A stretch of DNA of 64,000 nucleotides, taken from NCBI GenBank assembly GCA_019638575.1, contig JAHBTN010000001.1:248001-312000 (forward strand), read 5' to 3'. A program made the position numbers and the translations under genes. Below the pieces are notes generated by a model that saw only the letters and a program-made list of their open reading frames with translations, was not told the origin of the DNA and ran no database searches. This DNA is from Ferruginibacter sp. Lineage in GTDB: Bacteria; Bacteroidota; Bacteroidia; Chitinophagales; Chitinophagaceae. Positions 1-8,381 of this stretch are shown here, in pieces. Position 1 is the first letter of the stretch; the number at the start of each line of letters is the position of its first letter.

Positions 1-2
1 CC

Positions 3-10
3 TACCTTTG
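3..10 (+). promoter_or_regulatory. -7 promoter element for rplS
   Basis: TACCTTTG matches the Bacteroidota -7 consensus TAnnTTTG and lies 23 nt before the rplS ATG. The -33 element would fall outside the window, so the promoter is only half visible. Confidence 0.5.
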
Positions 11-33
11 CCATCCGAAAAAAATATACAAAT

Positions 34-402
34 ATGAACGCAGTAGCATTTGTTCATGATCAACTGGACACAAAAGGAAAAGCAAAGCTTCCGAAATTTA
101 AAGCAGGCGATAACGTAACTGTTAATTATAAAATTATTGAGGGTACCAAAGAGCGTATCCAAAGTTTTAAAGGCGATGTGATAAAACGTCAGGGTACTGG
201 TGCAACAGCTTCATTTACAGTACGTAAAATGAGCGATGGTGTAGGAGTTGAACGATTGTTTCCACTTTATTCTCCAAACATAGAAAGTATTATTTTAAAT
301 AAAGTTGGTAACGTAAACAGAGCAAAGTTGTATTATTTGCGTGACAGGAGTGGTAAAAGTGCCCGGATTACCGAAAAAAGAAGGGCTATTGCAAAGGTAT
401 AG
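34..402 (+). CDS. rplS: 50S ribosomal protein bL19
   Basis: Component of the large ribosomal subunit near the subunit interface. The 122-residue product shows the family core: the [14 protein letters not shown] beta strand (about residues 22-35), the IQSFKGDVI segment, the [20 protein letters not shown] block (about 62-81), then the [14 protein letters not shown] tail. Length and motifs are typical. It is preceded by a TAnnTTTG promoter element and followed by a strong hairpin terminator, so it looks monocistronic here. Identification rests on whole-length similarity to the family as remembered; nothing is odd. Confidence 0.97.
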   Translation: MNAVAFVHDQLDTKGKAKLPKFKAGDNVTVNYKIIEGTKERIQSFKGDVIKRQGTGATASFTVRKMSDGVGVERLFPLYSPNIESIILNKVGNVNRAKLYYLRDRSGKSARITEKRRAIAKV

Positions 403-426
403 TGTTGATTTTCAATATATTAAAAA

Positions 427-455
427 AGCAGAAAAATATTTTTCTGCTTTTTTTT
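427..455 (+). terminator. Rho-independent terminator after rplS
   Basis: AGCAGAAAAA and TTTTTCTGCT form an A/T-rich hairpin followed directly by a run of T residues, 25 nt after the rplS stop codon. Confidence 0.8.
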
Positions 456-556
456 GTTTTAAGCTTTCTTTATTAAAATATTTATTGTTTCTTTATGACT
501 CAAAATTACAGCCTTAGGTAAAACTTTACCCTTTTTAATCTTAAACCCTTTTATTT

Positions 557-685
557 ATGAGAAAGATTATGCTTTCCCTTGTTGTAATTTTTATTGTTGT
601 AACAGTAACTTCATGTGCCAGGGGTATATCACCCGAGCAGGCTGCAAATGGAAAAGCCAAATGTGGCAAAACTTACATTCGTTAA
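557..685 (+). CDS. Small lipoprotein, 42 residues
   Basis: A 43-codon frame with ATG start and TAA stop. Residues 1-19 form a lysine/arginine-led hydrophobic signal peptide ending in the lipobox VTSC, so Cys20 would be acylated and the mature part would be only about 23 residues, with a second cysteine in KAKCGK. It lies alone between the rplS terminator and the tatA promoter. Function is unknown. I believe similar tiny lipoproteins ending in an AANGKAKCG-like motif occur in other Bacteroidota, but that is memory and not a search. The lipobox and clean stop make it more likely real than chance. Confidence 0.65.
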   Translation: MRKIMLSLVVIFIVVTVTSCARGISPEQAANGKAKCGKTYIR

Positions 686-754
686 TTTTTTTAAGTTGAA
701 TTTTATTTTAAAAATGCAGTTAACCGGCAGTTAATTTGCTGGTATTAATTGCCA

Positions 755-782
755 TTGCAAACAATTATTTGGTTTATATTTG
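755..782 (+). promoter_or_regulatory. Promoter for tatA
   Basis: TTG (755-757), a 17-bp spacer, then TATATTTG (775-782): an excellent match to the Bacteroidota promoter consensus. The -7 element ends 17 nt before the tatA ATG at 800. Confidence 0.7.
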
Positions 783-799
783 CATTCTAAATCCAGTTT

Positions 800-1051
800 A
801 TGACTTTAAGTAACATTTTCTTATTATCTATGCCCGGTGGCAGCGAATGGATACTCATCATCATTGTAGTGCTATTAATGTTTGGTGGCAAAAAAATACC
901 AGAATTGATGAGAGGAATTGGCCGTGGCATGCGTGAATTTAACGATGCCAAAAACAATGTAAAAAGCGAAATTGAAGAAGGAATGAAAGAGAAAGATAAA
1001 GACGATGAAATTAGAAGATTAAAACAGCAACTTGAACAAAAGAATGCCTGA
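800..1051 (+). CDS. tatA: Twin-arginine translocase subunit TatA
   Basis: Pore-forming subunit of the Tat pathway, which exports folded proteins across the inner membrane. The 83 residues contain one N-terminal membrane helix (about 17-28), the hinge FGGKKIPEL, an amphipathic helix ([10 protein letters not shown]) and a charged, lysine/glutamate-rich cytoplasmic tail. The FGGKKIPEL signature favours TatA over TatB. The start could also be the ATG at 830 (MPGGSEW), ten codons downstream. No tatC is adjacent. A perfect promoter lies upstream and a hairpin downstream, suggesting its own transcript. Confidence 0.9.
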   Translation: MTLSNIFLLSMPGGSEWILIIIVVLLMFGGKKIPELMRGIGRGMREFNDAKNNVKSEIEEGMKEKDKDDEIRRLKQQLEQKNA

Positions 1052-1078
1052 AATTAAAGGCATTTATTAAATAACCAA

Positions 1079-1116
1079 GGCTGAAATGTTTTGCTTTAAC
1101 AGCATTCATTTCAGCC
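1079..1116 (+). terminator. Hairpin after tatA
   Basis: GGCTGAAATG (1079-1088) pairs perfectly with CATTTCAGCC (1107-1116) around an 18-nt loop. Only a short ATTTTC stretch follows, so termination may be weak; it could also shape the leader of gatA. Confidence 0.55.
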
Positions 1117-1126
1117 ATTTTCATAT

Positions 1127-1140
1127 ATGCCTGCAGGCAT
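1127..1140. repeat. 14-bp perfect palindrome upstream of gatA
   Basis: ATGCCTGCAGGCAT reads identically on both strands and ends 6 nt before the gatA ATG. It could be an operator or a hairpin at the ribosome binding region; significance is unproven. Confidence 0.35.
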
Positions 1141-1146
1141 CAAATC

Positions 1147-2610
1147 ATGTTTATATTTAAGGATATTAATGATTATCATGAGCAGCTTCAATCTGGCTCA
1201 ATAAGCTGTGCAGAAATTATATCTTATTACCTCCAAAAGATAGAAGCCAATAAAAAACTTAATGCCTTTACGGATATTTATGCTGAAGAAGCAATAGAAA
1301 AAGCATCGTTACTGGATACAAAAAGAAAAAATGGCGAACCACTTAAAAAATTGCATGGTGTAGTAATTGCCATAAAAGATGTTATCTGTTATAAAAATCA
1401 TAAAGTAAGTGCGTCATCAAAAATGCTGGAGGGTTTTTATAGTTTATATACAGCAACGGCATTACAACGCCTGTTAGATGAAGATGCTATTATAATTGGA
1501 AGTTGTAATTGCGATGAATTTGCCATGGGCAGCAGTAACGAAAACTCGGCTTATGGCAATGTTTTAAATGCGCTTGATAATACCAGGGTTCCCGGAGGCT
1601 CATCAGGCGGAAGTGCCGTAGCCGTGCAAGCCGGTTTATGTATGGCCAGCCTGGGCAGCGATACCGGTGGTTCGGTAAGGCAACCTGCAGATTTTTGCGG
1701 CATCATCGGCCTTAAGCCCTCTTATGGAAAAATAAGCCGGTATGGTTTAATTGCTTATGCTTCTTCATTTGACCAAATAGGAATTTTCAGTAGATCAATA
1801 AATGATACAGCATTATTACTTGCAATAATGAGTGGTGCCGATGAGTTTGACAGCACTGCTTCCCAAAATAATAGCAGTGAAGATTTTTTTAAACAATTCT
1901 TGCAAGTAAATGATGTGCCTGGTGATAAAAAATTTAAAATTGCCTATTTTAAAGAAGCCCTCCATCATCCATCAATTGATAAAGAGATAAAGGAAAAAAT
2001 ATTAACCCTGGCAGTTGAATTGAAGTTAAAAGGACATACGGTAACCGAAATTGATTTTAACCTGCTTGATTATGTAGTGCCGGCCTATTATGTTTTAACA
2101 ACAGCAGAAGCAAGCAGCAACCTTAGCAGGTATGATGGTATTCGTTATGGGCATCAAACAAAAGCTAAAATTGAAGATTTAACAGAGTTTTATAAACGCA
2201 ACCGTACCGAAGGATTTGGTAAAGAAGTACAGCGCAGGATAATGCTGGGAACTTTTGTATTAAGCAGTGGTTATTATGATGCTTATTATAGTAAAGCACA
2301 ACAAGTACGCCGTATGCTGGTAGATAAAACTGAAAGTATATTTACTGATTATGATGCAGTTATAATGCCCGTAAGCCCATCAACTGCTTTTAAGTTTGGT
2401 GAAAAAAGTAAAGATGCAATTACCATGTACCTGGCCGATATTTTTACAGTTTTTGCAAATTTAACCGGTATCCCCGGCATTGCTGTGCCACTATTTACCC
2501 ATAGCAATGGAATGCCATTTGGTTTACAGGTTATGTGTAAAAAATCAGATGAATTAACTTTGCTGCAACTAGGCGATTACCTTATAAAACTTAATACAGA
2601 TAAAAATTAA
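1147..2610 (+). CDS. gatA: Aspartyl/glutamyl-tRNA amidotransferase subunit A
   Basis: Amidase subunit of GatCAB, which converts Glu-tRNA(Gln) or Asp-tRNA(Asn) to the amidated form using ammonia released from glutamine. The 487-residue protein has the amidase-signature fold with the Ser-cisSer-Lys triad: Lys77 in AIKD, Ser152 in PGGSSGGSAVA and nucleophile Ser176 in DTGGSVR. These are each offset by two from the known S. aureus positions. Length is normal. gatB and gatC are not adjacent, as is common in this phylum. The mltD-like gene starts 5 nt after its stop, so the two are probably cotranscribed. Confidence 0.96.
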   Translation: MFIFKDINDYHEQLQSGSISCAEIISYYLQKIEANKKLNAFTDIYAEEAIEKASLLDTKRKNGEPLKKLHGVVIAIKDVICYKNHKVSASSKMLEGFYSLYTATALQRLLDEDAIIIGSCNCDEFAMGSSNENSAYGNVLNALDNTRVPGGSSGGSAVAVQAGLCMASLGSDTGGSVRQPADFCGIIGLKPSYGKISRYGLIAYASSFDQIGIFSRSINDTALLLAIMSGADEFDSTASQNNSSEDFFKQFLQVNDVPGDKKFKIAYFKEALHHPSIDKEIKEKILTLAVELKLKGHTVTEIDFNLLDYVVPAYYVLTTAEASSNLSRYDGIRYGHQTKAKIEDLTEFYKRNRTEGFGKEVQRRIMLGTFVLSSGYYDAYYSKAQQVRRMLVDKTESIFTDYDAVIMPVSPSTAFKFGEKSKDAITMYLADIFTVFANLTGIPGIAVPLFTHSNGMPFGLQVMCKKSDELTLLQLGDYLIKLNTDKN

Positions 2611-2615
2611 ATTTA

Positions 2616-3785
2616 TTGAGACGAATATTTTTCATACTTATTTTTCACCTGCTTTTAGTTACGGTAAAAGCAGGTGATAATTATGTTGCCATGCAACAAC
2701 CGCCAACAACAGATACCGGTATTGTTGATGACCCTGTAGAGGATGAAATTATTTCGGAAGTTATAAAAACAAAAGCCCCTCCTCAAAAAGAAAAAGTGCA
2801 ATATTTTAGTCAGGTAACCAAATATGGTTTTAAAAACCTATTTGCTCAATATAATTATAATCCTGCACTTCCTTATTCGGCCCAGGTAAATCCTCATGCC
2901 GAAAGTTATATGCAGGATTACCTGAAAGCTCATACCAAAAGCCTAATGCAAATGAAAAGTTGGGGGCAACCATATTTTAACCTCATTGATAATATTCTAT
3001 CGCAATATGGCTTACCCCGTGAATTAAAATACCTGGCAGTAATTGAAAGTAATTTAAATACCCGGGCAACCAGTTGGGTTGGTGCAGGCGGCCCCTGGCA
3101 ATTTATGCCATATACTGCCAGGCAATATGGTTTGGTTGTAAATAATTTACTTGATGAAAGGAGAGATTATTATAAAAGTACACATGCTGCTGCAAGATAC
3201 CTGCTTACTTTATATGGGCAATTAAAAGACTGGCTATTGGTGATAGCAGCTTATAATGGTGGCCCCGGCAGGGTTTACAGCGCCATTAAAAAAAGCGGTA
3301 GTCGTAATTTTTGGAACCTTCAATATTATTTACCTACCGAAAGCCGTAATCATGTAAAGAAATTTATTGCCACACATTATATTATGGAAGGTACAGGGGG
3401 AGTAACCACCACACCAAACCTGGCCGGCAACCCGGGTGGCGGAATGAATTCATTTGACGCAAAGCCAGATTTAACAGAAGAGGAATTAAGTAATGCATCT
3501 ACGCAAAGCATTACCGGCAAATACAACTCAGCCGTAATTGCCAAAAACCTGGCAATGGATATAGTTACTTTTAACCGTTATAACCCCGATTTTGATAACC
3601 TGATGAGCATAAACGGCAACTATGATCTTCGCCTGCCGGCTGATAAAATGCAACTTTTTCTTGCAAACAAGTATGCAATATTAAATGAGTGTGTACAACT
3701 ATTACTGGGCGATAATCCTGTAAAGCCTGCTACTCAAACCACTACATACCCCACTCCAAAAAAATTAAAGAAAAAAGGAAAGTAG
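2616..3785 (+). CDS. MltD-like lytic murein transglycosylase
   Basis: Cleaves the MurNAc-GlcNAc bond of peptidoglycan, forming anhydro ends. The 389 residues start with a signal peptide (1-19), followed by a linker and an SLT/goose-lysozyme-type domain (about 115-255). Its catalytic glutamate is probably Glu144 in AVIES, followed by GAGGPWQFMP and AAYNGGPGRV motifs. The C-terminal part (about 280-370) resembles the degenerate, LysM-like end of Bacteroidota MltD proteins. The start is TTG at 2616, chosen because the first ATG would remove the signal peptide; it lies 5 nt after gatA. Envelope location is inferred. Confidence 0.88.
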   Translation: MRRIFFILIFHLLLVTVKAGDNYVAMQQPPTTDTGIVDDPVEDEIISEVIKTKAPPQKEKVQYFSQVTKYGFKNLFAQYNYNPALPYSAQVNPHAESYMQDYLKAHTKSLMQMKSWGQPYFNLIDNILSQYGLPRELKYLAVIESNLNTRATSWVGAGGPWQFMPYTARQYGLVVNNLLDERRDYYKSTHAAARYLLTLYGQLKDWLLVIAAYNGGPGRVYSAIKKSGSRNFWNLQYYLPTESRNHVKKFIATHYIMEGTGGVTTTPNLAGNPGGGMNSFDAKPDLTEEELSNASTQSITGKYNSAVIAKNLAMDIVTFNRYNPDFDNLMSINGNYDLRLPADKMQLFLANKYAILNECVQLLLGDNPVKPATQTTTYPTPKKLKKKGK

Positions 3786-3811
3786 GTGTACTAAACTTTT
3801 GCATACTTTTT

Positions 3812-5092
3812 TTACAATACTTTCATCATTGCTTCGGCTTTTAGCAAACACTCTTCATATTCCATTACAGCATTGCTGTTAAAAGTAATGCCACCACCTG
3901 TTTGAAAAGAAATATTTTTTTCCTTTTCGTTATACAGCATACTTCGTATCACTACATTAAAATCAAAATCGCCATTGGGTTTTACGTACCCAAGCGCACC
4001 TGAAAATAAGCCACGCCTGGTTTGTTCAAATTCTTCAATCAGTTCCATCACTCTTTTTTTGGGAGCTCCTGTCATTGAACCCATGGGAAATGTTGCTTTT
4101 ATACAATCAATCCAGTTCAGTCCATCTTCCGGTACCCCGCTAATGGTACTAATCATTTGGTGCACCTGCGGAAAACTGTATAAGCCAAACAATTCATCTA
4201 CTTGTACGGTACCCGGTTTACAAATACGGCTCAGGTCGTTTCTCACCAGGTCAACCACCATTACGTTTTCACTTTTTTCTTTTTCACTCAGCAATAAATA
4301 ATTTTTTGCTTTATCATCATTTACTTTATCTGATAAATCTCTTTTTGCTGTACCCTTAATGGGCTGAGAAAAAATGCGGCCTTTGTTTTTTTGCAGGTAC
4401 CGCTCGGGGCTGGCACATAAACAATACCTGTAATTAAATTTATAAAATGCCGAAAAAGGGTTGGGTGAAACTGCTGTTAATTGGTTATAGATAAACAAAG
4501 GGTCTATAGTAGTATTGGATGCGTAAAACTCCTGGCAAAAATTAATTTCGTAACAATCACCCCGTAAAATATGCTGTTTAAGTTTTTCAATTATGTGCAG
4601 GTAATCGCTTTTTTTTATTTTTGGTGTTACCGTTACATTGTTTTTTATATTACCGGTAATAACTGTAGGGCCCGAAATGATTGCTTTAAAAATTTCTGCA
4701 GCTTTCTGGTCGGCATATATTGCTGCTTCATTATTTTTTAATTCAATAATTATTTCGGGTACAAAAAAGTGAAGATCACAAAAACCAATTTTATCTTCAT
4801 GATGTGAGTGAAGACCTTCGATTTCATTTTTTAAATCGTAACAGAAATGGCCAAAAAGCCATTCATGCTTATGCTTATTGTAAAATTGCTGCAGCAATTC
4901 AAATGCGTTTCCGGCCGGTGCTTCAATATTTGTTTTTTTTCCTGCAGCCAGTAAACATTCAAATGATGGCTGATGAATATTGTATTGCTGATTATCCAAT
5001 AAACAAAAAATGTTGAATTGGTTTGCCCAATTCAACATTTGTATCTTAAAAACCTTTTCATCTTTAACAGGAAAAGAAACCATCTTTTTCAT
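3812..5092 (-). CDS. pabB: Aminodeoxychorismate synthase component I
   Basis: Converts chorismate and ammonia to 4-amino-4-deoxychorismate for folate synthesis. The 426-residue chorismate-binding protein shows the PIKGT motif (244-248). Its lysine (Lys246) separates aminodeoxychorismate synthases from anthranilate synthases, which have PIAGT. VVDLVRNDL, GSMTGAPK and the terminal TGGGITF motifs are present. The amphibolic PabA glutaminase and the lyase PabC are not adjacent. It is the last gene of a minus-strand run purA, poly-Asp gene, pabB; its 3' end converges with the mltD-like gene 26 bp away. Confidence 0.9.
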   Translation of the reverse strand: MKKMVSFPVKDEKVFKIQMLNWANQFNIFCLLDNQQYNIHQPSFECLLAAGKKTNIEAPAGNAFELLQQFYNKHKHEWLFGHFCYDLKNEIEGLHSHHEDKIGFCDLHFFVPEIIIELKNNEAAIYADQKAAEIFKAIISGPTVITGNIKNNVTVTPKIKKSDYLHIIEKLKQHILRGDCYEINFCQEFYASNTTIDPLFIYNQLTAVSPNPFSAFYKFNYRYCLCASPERYLQKNKGRIFSQPIKGTAKRDLSDKVNDDKAKNYLLLSEKEKSENVMVVDLVRNDLSRICKPGTVQVDELFGLYSFPQVHQMISTISGVPEDGLNWIDCIKATFPMGSMTGAPKKRVMELIEEFEQTRRGLFSGALGYVKPNGDFDFNVVIRSMLYNEKEKNISFQTGGGITFNSNAVMEYEECLLKAEAMMKVL

Positions 5093-5122
5093 ACGTATTT
5101 ATTCCTGCTAAAGTTTGGCAGC

Positions 5123-5545
5123 TTAAAAATCGTCGTCGTCGTCATCATCAAAATTCTCGCCATCGTCAAAACCTAAACCAAAATCTTCATCTCCTTTAAA
5201 ATCATCATCATCATCATCGTCTTTTCCTTTTCTGCCTTTTTTTGAAGGTGATCTTTTACCGCCTTTGGGAATATCAAACTCATCAAAATCGGGGTCCCAG
5301 TCATCATCTTCATCTACTTTATCCCAATCATCCTCCATATCATCATCATCGTCGTCGTCATCATCATCCCTGCCCTTTTTCTTTGGGGTTGATTTTTTCT
5401 TTGGCATAGGTTCATCATCAAAGTCATCATCATCGTCATCATCATCTTTACTTTTACGTTTTGCAGGTTTTTTTGCAGCCATAAGCACTTCAGTAAATCC
5501 TGCTGTTACAGTTTCGGTTGTAATACTTTCAGATGTTAATATCAT
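5123..5545 (-). CDS. Poly-aspartate/lysine low-complexity protein
   Basis: A 140-residue protein made almost wholly of Asp runs (7-10 long) alternating with basic linkers such as KKPAKRKSK, PKKKSTPKKKGR and KGGKRSPSKKGRKGK, with a few aromatic DDWD/DFDEFD patches. There is no signal peptide or membrane segment, so it is probably a cytoplasmic, intrinsically disordered polyampholyte. The first 21 residues are ordinary in composition; an alternative start is ATG at 5482 (MAAKKPAKRK). It lies between pabB (30 bp) and purA (80 bp) on the same strand. Similar acidic-repeat proteins are, to my memory, common near this point in Chitinophagaceae. Function unknown. GAT/GAC repeats make it prone to length change. 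Confidence 0.75.
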   Translation of the reverse strand: MILTSESITTETVTAGFTEVLMAAKKPAKRKSKDDDDDDDDFDDEPMPKKKSTPKKKGRDDDDDDDDDDMEDDWDKVDEDDDWDPDFDEFDIPKGGKRSPSKKGRKGKDDDDDDDFKGDEDFGLGFDDGENFDDDDDDDF

Positions 5546-5625
5546 AATTCAAAAATGGATTAATACTGTAAAATTTCCAAGAGTTTTTTAAATAGCCAAA
5601 AAATTATGACGTTTTTTTTATTTTT

Positions 5626-6888
5626 TTATGCTACTACCAGTTGGTCCCTTCCCGGGCCGTTGCTGATGTACTTTACAGGCACGCCTAAAAACTCATTCAG
5701 GTAGCTGATATAGCTTTTCATTTCGCCGGGCAGTGCATTAAATTCTTTAATTTGAGTTATATCTTTTTTCCAACCGGTAAATGTTTTATACAGGGGTTCT
5801 ATATTTACCTTTTGCATTTGAAAAGGAACATATTTTTTTTCTTCGCCATTTACCATATAGCTGTTACATACTTTCAATTCATCAAGGTTATCCAATATAT
5901 CGGCTTTAGTCATAATTATTTGAGTAACCCCATTAATCATACATGCAAATTGCAAAGCTACCAGGTCTATCCAGCCACAACGCCTTGGCCTGCCGGTTGT
6001 GCTGCCAAATTCATTACCTATAGTTCTTATTTTTTCACCTGTTTCATCAAGCAATTCTGTAGGGAATGGGCCACTACCCACCCTTGTACAGTAAGCTTTT
6101 GAAATTCCAAACACTTCATTAATTTTTTGTGGTGCAATTCCTAATCCAGTACAGACACCGGCCGATATAGTATTGCTGCTTGTTACAAAGGGGAAGGTTC
6201 CAAAATCTACATCCAGCATACTGCCCTGTGCGCCTTCGGCTAAAATTTTTTGTCCCTTTTGTATTTTTTCGTTGATGAAATATTCGCCATTTACAATTTT
6301 AAATTCTCGTAAAAATTCTACCGCTTCAAAAAATTCTTCTTCCCATGAACTTATATCTTCCTGGAAGTTAAAATTATCCAGCAGGCGCTGGTGCTTCATC
6401 CTTAATTTTATATAATCGGTAGTAAAACTTTTCTCTAATAAATTTCCAACCCTTAACCCGTTACGGCCGGTTTTATCCATATAGGCCGGGCCAATACCTT
6501 TTAAAGTGCTTCCAATTTTTTCGTTGCCTTTTGAAAGTTCACTGGCTTTATCAAGCGCCCGGTGTGTAGGTAATATCAGGTGGGCACGCTCACTAATGAA
6601 CAGATTTTTTTTATAATCTATTCCTAATGCAGCTACATTGGCACATTCTTTTTTTAACGTAACTGCATCCAGCACTACCCCATTGCCAATCAGGTTTGTT
6701 TTTCCGGTATGAAAAATACCGCTTGGTATTTGGTGCAGAACAATTTTTTTCCCTTCTACATACAATGTATGGCCGGCATTGGGGCCTCCCTGGAATCGGG
6801 CAATTACATCATAGTTTTTTGCAAAATAATCTACAATTTTTCCTTTGCCTTCGTCGCCCCATTGCATACCCAATATTACATCAACCAT
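5626..6888 (-). CDS. purA: Adenylosuccinate synthetase
   Basis: Joins IMP and aspartate with GTP to form adenylosuccinate, the first committed step to AMP. The 420-residue length is normal. It begins with the GTP-binding loop GDEGKGK (about 11-17) and carries the FQGGPNAGHT, STLKGIGPAYMDK, GAQGSMLDVDFGT and TTGRPRRCGW blocks that build the IMP and GTP sites. Cytoplasmic. It lies upstream of the poly-Asp gene on the same strand. Nothing is unusual. Confidence 0.97.
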   Translation of the reverse strand: MVDVILGMQWGDEGKGKIVDYFAKNYDVIARFQGGPNAGHTLYVEGKKIVLHQIPSGIFHTGKTNLIGNGVVLDAVTLKKECANVAALGIDYKKNLFISERAHLILPTHRALDKASELSKGNEKIGSTLKGIGPAYMDKTGRNGLRVGNLLEKSFTTDYIKLRMKHQRLLDNFNFQEDISSWEEEFFEAVEFLREFKIVNGEYFINEKIQKGQKILAEGAQGSMLDVDFGTFPFVTSSNTISAGVCTGLGIAPQKINEVFGISKAYCTRVGSGPFPTELLDETGEKIRTIGNEFGSTTGRPRRCGWIDLVALQFACMINGVTQIIMTKADILDNLDELKVCNSYMVNGEEKKYVPFQMQKVNIEPLYKTFTGWKKDITQIKEFNALPGEMKSYISYLNEFLGVPVKYISNGPGRDQLVVA

Positions 6889-7003
6889 GAAACTATTTAT
6901 TTAAGATTTGAAATTTGGCGTAAAAATAAAATGAAATAGTTCAGCCACCTAATATGATATTGCAGTTGTTTGAAAATTGGGGAGAAAGTTTGCCTGTGTT
7001 TGT

Positions 7004-8245
7004 TTATGCTACTTTAAGCATACTTAGTTTACTACTGCTGAATTTGCGTTGTGCATATTCAAGTGTAACTTCAAATTCTTTTAATTTTTGAGAAGGTAGT
7101 TCGTACATAGCATCGGTGAGTATGCTTTCGCAAATGCTGCGAAGGCCACGGGCCCCCAGTTTATACTCCATTGCTTTTTCTACCATAAAATCAAAAACAG
7201 TGGGTTCAAATTTAAGTGCAATACCTTCTATCGCAAATAGGCGTGTAAACTGTTTTATCAGTGAGTTTTTAGGTTCGGTTAATATGTTGCGAAGTGTAAC
7301 AGCATCTAATGGGTTTAAATATGTTACTACCGGTAAACGGCCCAATAGTTCCGGTATTAATCCAAAATGTTTTAAATCAACCGCATTTACAAAATGCAGC
7401 AGGTTATCGTGCTGGTAATTCTGTAATTCTTTATTTACATTAAACCCTATTGCATTGGTATTTACACGGCGGGCAATTATTTTATCTACTCCATCAAATG
7501 CACCACCGCAAATGAATAAAATATTTTGTGTATTTACTTTTATCAGTTTTTGTTCGGGATGTTTACGGCCGCCTTGTGGTGGCACTAATACTTCGGTACC
7601 TTCAAGCAATTTAAGCAATCCCTGTTGTACACCTTCGCCGCTTACGTCACGGGTAATGGAAGGGTTATCGCTTTTACGGGCAATTTTATCAATTTCATCA
7701 ATAAAAACTATTCCTCTTTCGGCTGATGGCACATCATAATTGCTTGCTTGTAATAAACGGCTAAGCATACTTTCCACATCTTCGCCTACATAACCGGCTT
7801 CTGTAAAAACGGTTGCATCCACAATGGCAAAGGGTACATTTAGCATACGGGCAATAGTTTTTGCCAGCAGGGTTTTCCCTGTACCTGTTTCGCCAACCAT
7901 TATAATGTTGCTTTTCTCTATCTCTACATCATTTTCTACTTTTTGGTTTAATCTTTTATAGTGATTGTATACAGCAACAGCCAGTATTTTTTTTGCATCT
8001 TCCTGCCCTATCACATAATCATCCAGGAACTTCTTTATTTCGATAGGTTTTCTTATTGTTAGTTTATGATTGGGTGTATTGTGTTGCTTATTTGCTTTTG
8101 AAGTGCCCAGTTCCTGTTCAATAATTTCTTCGGCATGTTCTACACAGTTTTCACAAATATGCCCATCCTGCCCGGCTATAAGGATTTTTACTTCATCACG
8201 GCTTCGTCCGCAGAAAGAACAATATAAAGTCTGTTGTTTTGCCAT
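7004..8245 (-). CDS. clpX: ATP-dependent Clp protease ATP-binding subunit ClpX
   Basis: Hexameric AAA+ unfoldase that feeds substrates to ClpP. The start is placed at ATG 8245 ([13 protein letters not shown]), giving 413 residues; an upstream in-frame ATG at 8317 would add 24 unrelated residues. The zinc-binding domain has Cys9, Cys12, Cys31 and Cys34. Walker A GETGTGKT is at 118-125, and Walker B is FIDEIDKIA, followed by sensor and C-terminal domains. ClpP is not adjacent. A possible promoter with near-consensus TAACTTTA (8291-8298) lies about 45 nt upstream of the chosen start. Confidence 0.96.
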   Translation of the reverse strand: MAKQQTLYCSFCGRSRDEVKILIAGQDGHICENCVEHAEEIIEQELGTSKANKQHNTPNHKLTIRKPIEIKKFLDDYVIGQEDAKKILAVAVYNHYKRLNQKVENDVEIEKSNIIMVGETGTGKTLLAKTIARMLNVPFAIVDATVFTEAGYVGEDVESMLSRLLQASNYDVPSAERGIVFIDEIDKIARKSDNPSITRDVSGEGVQQGLLKLLEGTEVLVPPQGGRKHPEQKLIKVNTQNILFICGGAFDGVDKIIARRVNTNAIGFNVNKELQNYQHDNLLHFVNAVDLKHFGLIPELLGRLPVVTYLNPLDAVTLRNILTEPKNSLIKQFTRLFAIEGIALKFEPTVFDFMVEKAMEYKLGARGLRSICESILTDAMYELPSQKLKEFEVTLEYAQRKFSSSKLSMLKVA

Positions 8246-8381
8246 ATTGGTATAACGGTTAAGTAAACCGTTCATTGTAATTTGAGGCTGTAAAGTTACT
8301 AAAAAGCATATTAACAAGAAAAGTTATGTGCCTGCACTTTATGCCGGGGGTAAGACAAGGAAAAATTCAATAATGTTGCTT

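Noticed and set aside
5265-5591. Poly-serine protein on the plus strand
   Set aside because: It is the exact opposite strand of the poly-aspartate gene: Asp codons GAT/GAC read backwards as serine codons. The minus-strand protein has alternating charged linkers and operon context.
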